17,872 nucleotides of DNA from contig JBEGQX010000169.1 in assembly GCA_041180805.1 (NCBI GenBank), positions 1 to 17,872 on the forward strand. The letters run 5' to 3'. The position numbers were made by a program, and so were the translations under genes. Of the stretch, positions 15,272-17,872 are shown one piece after another. Origin of the DNA: JBEGQX01 sp041180805 (GTDB lineage: Bacteria; Planctomycetota; Planctomycetia; Gemmatales; Gemmataceae). The notes under the pieces are model-generated. The model worked only from the letters and a program-made list of their open reading frames with translations, did not search any database and had not been told where the DNA came from. The stretch's first letter is position 1, and every line of letters starts with the position of its first letter.

Positions 15272-16177
15272 TTATCGCCCGCCATCCTTGGGAAGCCAGC
15301 GGACGGCATTCTCGACAACACGAAGCGGTTCGGCCTGTTTGAAAATGGGGTAAGTTTCGTGACCGGGCCGGAAATAGAAAACCCTTCCCTTGCCGATATT
15401 CCAGACACAACCACTATGGAAGCGCTCACCCTTGTCCCATTCCTCCCTGAAAATGACCTCGTCCGGCTTGGGAACATGAAACGCGCCTCCGTACATTTCC
15501 GTCTGGGGAATGTCCCAGGTTTCAGGAAGGCCCGCGGCAATCGGATGCATTGGTTTCAGTGTTCGAACATGGGAGGGTTTGCCATCAGCCCGCCAGGCGG
15601 GAAACACACATTGAGGCAATGTGAGCCGCCAGGCATTTCCATCCAGTTTCTGGACCCACGGGGTTAGGCGGTCACCATCCTTCACACCCTTGTAATACGG
15701 GGCCCCGTTGACATATTCCCATCTGGCTGAAGCTCGGTCAGCTTCAGGCAATTCATGCATTGCATCCAGCTTGGCGCGTTCCTGCATCAATCGCACGAAT
15801 GGTTTGGCCCAGTGTGCGGAGTGCAACGCCACCAGGGATAGCTTTCCCTCCATCACCCGCCTGACAACGGCCTCGGCGCGTTTGTCATCCTGTTCCCGGT
15901 TTTTTCGGTGGGACCAAATAACAAGAACATCCGCGCTTTCCAACGCGGAATCGCTCAAGCCCTGCTCCGGATCATCGAATTTGGCATTCTTCACCAAAAG
16001 GCCGGGCAGCTTTTTCAGATGATCAGCGATGGTCTCGCCAAGAAATCGATCCCCATAGGCCTGCTTCTGCTGGGGTTGCTGCTCATCCCAGATTAGAACC
16101 TGCACCGGTTCGGCTGCCTTGAGCGATGCAAGGGGAATCATCAGAAAGGTAATAAGGAAGGCAAGGGATTGTTTCAT
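15272..16177 (-). CDS. Secreted ThuA-like protein
   Basis: 301 residues with a signal peptide at about 1-22 (LKAAEP near the cleavage site). The body matches the ThuA (trehalose utilisation) domain, a class I glutamine amidotransferase-like fold: VLIWDEQQPQQ at 27-37, DVLVIWSH at 83-90, LVALHSAHWAKPF at about 115-127, MHPIAAGLPE near 210-219, and GKGRVFYFRPGHETYPIF at 262-279. At the position of the amidotransferase nucleophile it has LHSAHW with no cysteine, as is usual for ThuA, so amidotransferase activity is unlikely. The function is poorly known; the family is linked to sugar and disaccharide use in planctomycetes and rhizobia. It lies 69 bases after the propeller gene and 47 before the dehydrogenase, so all four genes probably form one operon. 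Confidence 0.87.
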   Translation of the reverse strand: MKQSLAFLITFLMIPLASLKAAEPVQVLIWDEQQPQQKQAYGDRFLGETIADHLKKLPGLLVKNAKFDDPEQGLSDSALESADVLVIWSHRKNREQDDKRAEAVVRRVMEGKLSLVALHSAHWAKPFVRLMQERAKLDAMHELPEADRASARWEYVNGAPYYKGVKDGDRLTPWVQKLDGNAWRLTLPQCVFPAWRADGKPSHVRTLKPMHPIAAGLPETWDIPQTEMYGGAFHVPKPDEVIFREEWDKGERFHSGCVWNIGKGRVFYFRPGHETYPIFKQAEPLRVVENAVRWLPKDGGR

Positions 16178-16246
16178 GCTTTCATTTCTTTAGAGCTTTT
16201 GGTTCAACTAGATTTCTAGCGACACAACATGGCTTAATGCCATGGG

Positions 16247-17500
16247 TTATTTGGAGAATTTATAGAGATGTTCATCGGTGCGCAGATACATGGCTCCTCC
16301 TGAAAACGCCGGCGTCGCCAGGGTTCGACCCGGTACGCTGTTTTTACCAAGCACATGAAACTTCTTCCCAAGTGAAACCCATGTCGCCAAACCGTTTTCC
16401 GCCAAAAACAGCACCCTGCCGTTCACAAAAATCGGCGAGGCGGAATAATTACTGTCACTGCTTAATCTTTCCATCCAATGGCGTTCACCTGTTTTGGCAT
16501 TCACACAAGAGGCAATCCCCTTGTCGGAAACAAAATAGAGTTCTTCCCCAACCAAAAGGGGAGAAGGCGAACTGGGCGCCCCCTGCTTTAGCCTCCATAC
16601 AATGTTGGATTCCGTGACATCACCCTTGCCACCGAGCCTGACCGCTAGCAACTCGGGATTGTCATAGTCGTGGTTATAGATGACCAGTCCATGTCCAATT
16701 GCAGGTTGAGGAACCACCGACCAACCCGGTGCCTTGACGCGCCAAACCTCGACACCGGTTTCAAGATCGTAGGCTGCGAAATGGTCCGGGCCCGGTGCCA
16801 TCACCTGGGCTTTACCATCAATCACCGTGACCGCAGGGGTTGCGAACGAGTGGTTGATCTTTCCCAAAATGGAACGGGGTTGTTTCCATGCGACCTTACC
16901 GGTCTTGGCATCGATCGCCGCGACAAACGGGTTGGTGCTTCCATCGCAAACAATCACCAGTTTGCCATCATGCAATACCGGTGAACCACCGCTTCCGTGC
17001 ACCGGTGGATAATTAATCTCAAAATTAGTCCACTGAATGGCCCCGTCGGCCGCAGCAATGCTTGCCATTCCAAGTGCACCAAAATGCACATAAACGGAAC
17101 CATCCCGAACGATCGGGGTCGGGCTGGCATGACTATTCTTCGAGTGAATCTTCGGGGCCTTATCCAAAGCCCTTACCTCGCGTTCCCAGACAATTTTTCC
17201 GGTGCCGCCATCTAACGCCATTGCCTTCAGAGATAATCCCCCGTCCTTCGGTACGGCAGTTGTCAGGTATACCTTGCCCTGCACAAGTGCCGGTGATGAC
17301 CAACCCAGACCCGGGATCGCTGTTTTCCATGCCACATTTTTTGAATCGGACCATTCCAATGGAAATGTTTGGCCATGGACATGACCATCAGCATTGGGAC
17401 CACGGAACTGCGGCCATTCGGATTGGTCGGCACCCATCGCCGGGACAACCGCCAACCGGATTACCAGGATGCATGTGAAGACTTTAAGCGTATGATGCAT
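16247..17500 (-). CDS. Secreted PQQ-type beta-propeller protein
   Basis: 417 residues from the ATG at 17500, which has AAAGGG six bases upstream and is followed at once by a normal signal peptide ending AMGA (residue 24). A longer frame to 17545 adds 15 residues without a site. The mature protein opens WPQFRGPNADG, typical of planctomycete PQQ-like propellers. It then repeats the blade motif at 95-106 (ALDGGTGKIVWE), 195-206 (AIDAKTGKVAWK), 243-254 (AYDLETGVEVWR) and 333-342 (VNAKTGERHW). Such proteins resemble BamB or the propeller of quinoprotein dehydrogenases. No catalytic residues for PQQ were identified, so a binding or scaffold role is as likely as an enzyme. It is the first gene of cluster B. 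Confidence 0.88.
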   Translation of the reverse strand: MHHTLKVFTCILVIRLAVVPAMGADQSEWPQFRGPNADGHVHGQTFPLEWSDSKNVAWKTAIPGLGWSSPALVQGKVYLTTAVPKDGGLSLKAMALDGGTGKIVWEREVRALDKAPKIHSKNSHASPTPIVRDGSVYVHFGALGMASIAAADGAIQWTNFEINYPPVHGSGGSPVLHDGKLVIVCDGSTNPFVAAIDAKTGKVAWKQPRSILGKINHSFATPAVTVIDGKAQVMAPGPDHFAAYDLETGVEVWRVKAPGWSVVPQPAIGHGLVIYNHDYDNPELLAVRLGGKGDVTESNIVWRLKQGAPSSPSPLLVGEELYFVSDKGIASCVNAKTGERHWMERLSSDSNYSASPIFVNGRVLFLAENGLATWVSLGKKFHVLGKNSVPGRTLATPAFSGGAMYLRTDEHLYKFSK

Positions 17501-17543
17501 GACGAACCCTTTCTGAATGAAATCCAGCAAGGATATTACCATC

Positions 17544-17577
17544 AAAATCTCTCAAGGAAAGTTTTCCATGAGATTTT
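17544..17577. repeat. Two-part hairpin upstream of the propeller gene
   Basis: Outer arms AAAATCTC (17544-17551) and GAGATTTT (17570-17577) and inner arms GGAAA (17556-17560) and TTTCC (17563-17567) form a 13-pair hairpin with an internal loop. It starts 44 bases before the propeller ATG on the minus strand. It could terminate the small upstream ORF or structure the propeller mRNA leader. A real T-run is absent. Confidence 0.45.
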
Positions 17578-17732
17578 CATGGTACCGTGGGTTTTTGAGA
17601 GCATGTACTTCGTTCGCTAGGACAATTTTCCCACTAGCCGGACCGTTTTCAACCATGGAAATTGCCCACGGCTTGGGCGGTGCCCGAAGGCACAAATAAG
17701 AGGGCCAAAAGCATTAGAATGATTTTTTTCAT
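17552..17732 (-). pseudogene. Orphan signal-peptide ORF, perhaps a frameshifted small secreted protein
   Basis: ATG at 17732 opens a 27-codon frame (17732-17649) starting MKKIILMLLALLFVPSGTAQ, a near-ideal signal peptide, but it stops six residues after the likely cleavage site (TAQA). A second frame, starting MVENGPASGKIVLANE, begins at 17656, overlaps the first by eight bases and runs 34 codons to 17552. Joining the two by one frameshift gives a secreted protein of about 60 residues. It may be a decayed gene, a sequencing error or a pair of tiny coupled ORFs. No homologue is recognised and the Shine-Dalgarno is weak. Confidence 0.35.
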
Positions 17733-17777
17733 GAGAACGCATCTCTGACGAAACGGCTTAGCGCGTTTTATATGGTT

Positions 17778-17872
17778 TCATTTCTTGGGCCCCAAAGGAA
17801 CATCCTTGATCCAGGCGAGATTAAAGACATAGTGATTCTGGCTTGTGATTAGTTGGATGCGGTTATCCCTTG
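17778..17872 (-). CDS. C-terminal end of an unidentified gene (runs off the right edge)
   Basis: Thirty codons in one frame end at TGA (17780-17778) and read IQLITSQNHYVFNLAWIKDV then PLGPKK. The alternating hydrophobic pattern suggests a final beta strand, as in secreted planctomycete beta-sandwich proteins, but this is too short to assign. The other two minus-strand frames are closed here, which supports it being coding. It lies 45 bases before the signal-peptide ORF. Confidence 0.5.
   Translation of the reverse strand, partial: RDNRIQLITSQNHYVFNLAWIKDVPLGPKK

Noticed and set aside
1..17872. CRISPR arrays, tRNA or rRNA genes, insertion sequences
   Set aside because: No regularly spaced repeats, no cloverleaf or rRNA-like stretches and no transposase motifs were seen in reading both strands.

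Overview
The window looks like chromosome from a PVC-group bacterium, most likely a planctomycete. The best evidence is the PSD1-type cytochrome/DUF1552 gene pair, a second truncated cytochrome of the same type, secreted ThuA and PQQ-propeller proteins, a LamG-sialidase, and a redoxin/cytochrome/copper-monooxygenase fusion. The phylum is inferred from gene content only. No rRNA, tRNA, CRISPR array, insertion sequence or integrase was seen. No gap between genes exceeds about 300 bases, apart from the short-ORF region near the right end.

Left edge (1-622): the start of a minus-strand secreted cytochrome runs off the window. It faces a plus-strand operon across an AT-rich divergent promoter region. 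Both directions have a readable sigma-70-like promoter, and the plus-strand one carries a perfect inverted repeat over its -35 box.

Plus-strand cluster (623-7868): (1) a secreted thioredoxin-like/cytochrome c/bicopper monooxygenase-like fusion; (2) an FHA-ABC-ABC2 membrane transporter overlapping it by four bases; (3) a membrane acyltransferase-3 protein with an ankyrin-repeat block inserted between its membrane segments, preceded by a small tandem duplication that makes a decoy start; (4) after 230 bases, a three-histidine-box fatty acyl desaturase. Together these suggest an envelope or lipid modification and export locus with redox chemistry outside the membrane. That joint role is a hypothesis. 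This cluster is the most unusual part of the window.

Minus-strand cluster A (13816-8061, transcribed leftward): PSD1-type diheme cytochrome, DUF1552 Tat-exported protein and a LamG-sialidase-like secreted protein, closely spaced and probably one operon. Its 3' end meets the desaturase tail to tail across two hairpins.

Minus-strand cluster B (17500-13961, leftward): PQQ-type beta-propeller, ThuA-like secreted protein, short-chain dehydrogenase and a cupin closely resembling 2,4'-dihydroxyacetophenone dioxygenase. This looks like a small catabolic operon. Upstream are an orphan signal-peptide ORF, possibly a frameshifted small gene, and the last 30 codons of another minus-strand gene.
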